Below are positions 5,174 through 5,778 of a DNA stretch of 5,778 bases, piece after piece. A program made the translations under genes and the position numbers. Positions within the stretch are counted from its first letter, which is position 1, and every line of letters starts with the position of its first letter. The notes under the pieces are model-generated. The model was not told the DNA's origin, ran no database searches, and saw only the letters and a program-made list of their open reading frames with translations. Origin of the DNA: Nitriliruptoraceae bacterium (GTDB lineage: Bacteria > Actinomycetota > Nitriliruptoria > Nitriliruptorales > Nitriliruptoraceae). The stretch lies in NCBI GenBank assembly GCA_007117945.1, contig SKTN01000218.1:1-5778 (forward strand), read 5' to 3'.

Positions 5174-5778
5174 GCCAGGACCAGCTCGCCGACCTGTCCC
5201 GACTGCTGTACTCGCCGACGACCCTGTTGCTCTACATCACCGCGGCGTTCGTCTACCTCTACGCCCTCACCACCACCGTGGGGCGCCGTGAGGAGCGCGA
5301 GCGTGGGCTCCGGGCGCGTCGCCTGGGTGGCGTGCTCGCCGTGCTCGGGATCACCGCCCACGTCGCCCACGAGATCGTCCGGGGCCTGGCCCAGGACCGT
5401 CTGCCGCTCGGCAACATGTTCGAGGTGACCTCCCTGATGGCCCTGGTGGGGGTCGTGGTGGGCCTGAGCTACCTGCAGTTCTCCCGGCGCCGGCCGGAGC
5501 TCAACGGTTTCGTGCTGCTCGGTGGTGCCCTGGTCCTGGGCATGGCGATGCTGATGTACAGCGAGCCGGGTCCGTTGATGCCGATCCTGGACACCTGGTG
5601 GCGGCCCTTCCACGTCTCCCTGCTGGTGGCGGCCATGGGGATCTTCGCCGCCGCCTTCGTCTTCAACGCCCTGTACCTGCTGCGTGACACCGCGGAGCGT
5701 GCCGTGGCCCTGGAGCGGTCCCGGCCCGGGTCGGGATCCACCGTGGGCGCGGCCTACATCGGTGATGTGCAGGACGGC
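5170..5778 (+). CDS. ccsA: ResC/CcsA-type cytochrome c synthase subunit (often labelled CcsB in actinobacteria), 3' end missing
   Basis: The first 203 codons are present and the frame is still open at the window edge. Helices are predicted at about 15-36, 52-72, 82-103, 112-130 and 147-171. The stretch from His64 through Arg71, Pro79 and Asn82 to Glu85 (LPLGNMFE) matches the family pattern H, R, P, N-x-(Y/F)-E. His148 in RPFHVSLL matches the conserved external histidine that precedes the tryptophan-rich WWD haem-binding segment. The WWD segment and the second external histidine are not seen and should lie past 5778. Known role: it moves haem from the cytoplasm to the outer face and holds it for ligation, in complex with ResB. 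The ATG overlaps the resB stop by 4 bases, so equal production of both subunits is likely. The part after residue 172 is a cytoplasmic loop rich in Arg, Glu, Ser and Gly. Family assignment is firm; the naming varies between authors. Confidence 0.92.
   Translation, partial: MSQDQLADLSRLLYSPTTLLLYITAAFVYLYALTTTVGRREERERGLRARRLGGVLAVLGITAHVAHEIVRGLAQDRLPLGNMFEVTSLMALVGVVVGLSYLQFSRRRPELNGFVLLGGALVLGMAMLMYSEPGPLMPILDTWWRPFHVSLLVAAMGIFAAAFVFNALYLLRDTAERAVALERSRPGSGSTVGAAYIGDVQDG

Overview
The window is a compact, one-strand (+) stretch of a very G+C-rich genome in which codon third positions are almost always G or C. It holds six protein-coding genes. Together they make a haem c-containing respiratory protein and a nearly complete System II (Ccs/Res) cytochrome c maturation pathway. 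The base composition, the lipoprotein-type thioredoxin and the use of separate resA/ccdA/resB/resC genes fit a high-G+C Gram-positive bacterium (Actinomycetota). The two-helix dihaem cytochrome followed by an uncharacterised three-helix protein suggests a deep lineage such as Nitriliruptoria or Acidimicrobiia; that placement is inference from memory of similar gene pairs, not a computed result.

Region 1 (1-1928). A membrane-anchored dihaem cytochrome c (9-1004) is followed after 3 bases by a cysteine-free membrane protein with three predicted helices and a large external domain (1008-1928). The cytochrome is probably the cytochrome c subunit of a quinol:cytochrome c reductase (bc-type complex), and the second protein is a candidate accessory subunit. 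The Rieske and cytochrome b genes would be expected just upstream, outside the window.

Region 2 (1929-2072). A 144-base gap holds an 11-bp hairpin shortly after the stop codon, a plausible terminator or attenuator without a U-tract. A smaller hairpin lies just upstream of the ribosome binding site of the next gene.

Region 3 (2073-3390). A TlpA/ResA-type thioredoxin lipoprotein overlaps the start of ccdA by 8 bases. CcdA carries electrons across the membrane and the lipoprotein uses them to reduce apocytochrome haem-binding cysteines.

Region 4 (3391-3463). A 73-base gap contains most of a perfect tandem duplication of a 23-base unit that starts inside the ccdA stop codon. It also contains a possible -10 element placed as expected for a leaderless resB transcript.

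Region 5 (3464-5778). resB overlaps the start of a ResC/CcsA gene by 4 bases; the latter runs off the end of the window after 203 codons. ResB and ResC form the haem-export and cytochrome c synthase complex. The layout therefore places a c-type cytochrome next to the proteins that reduce its cysteines and attach its haems. No RNA gene, mobile element, CRISPR array or clearly novel system was found; the most unusual sites are the 23-base tandem repeat with the adjacent putative leaderless start, and the uncharacterised protein after the cytochrome.
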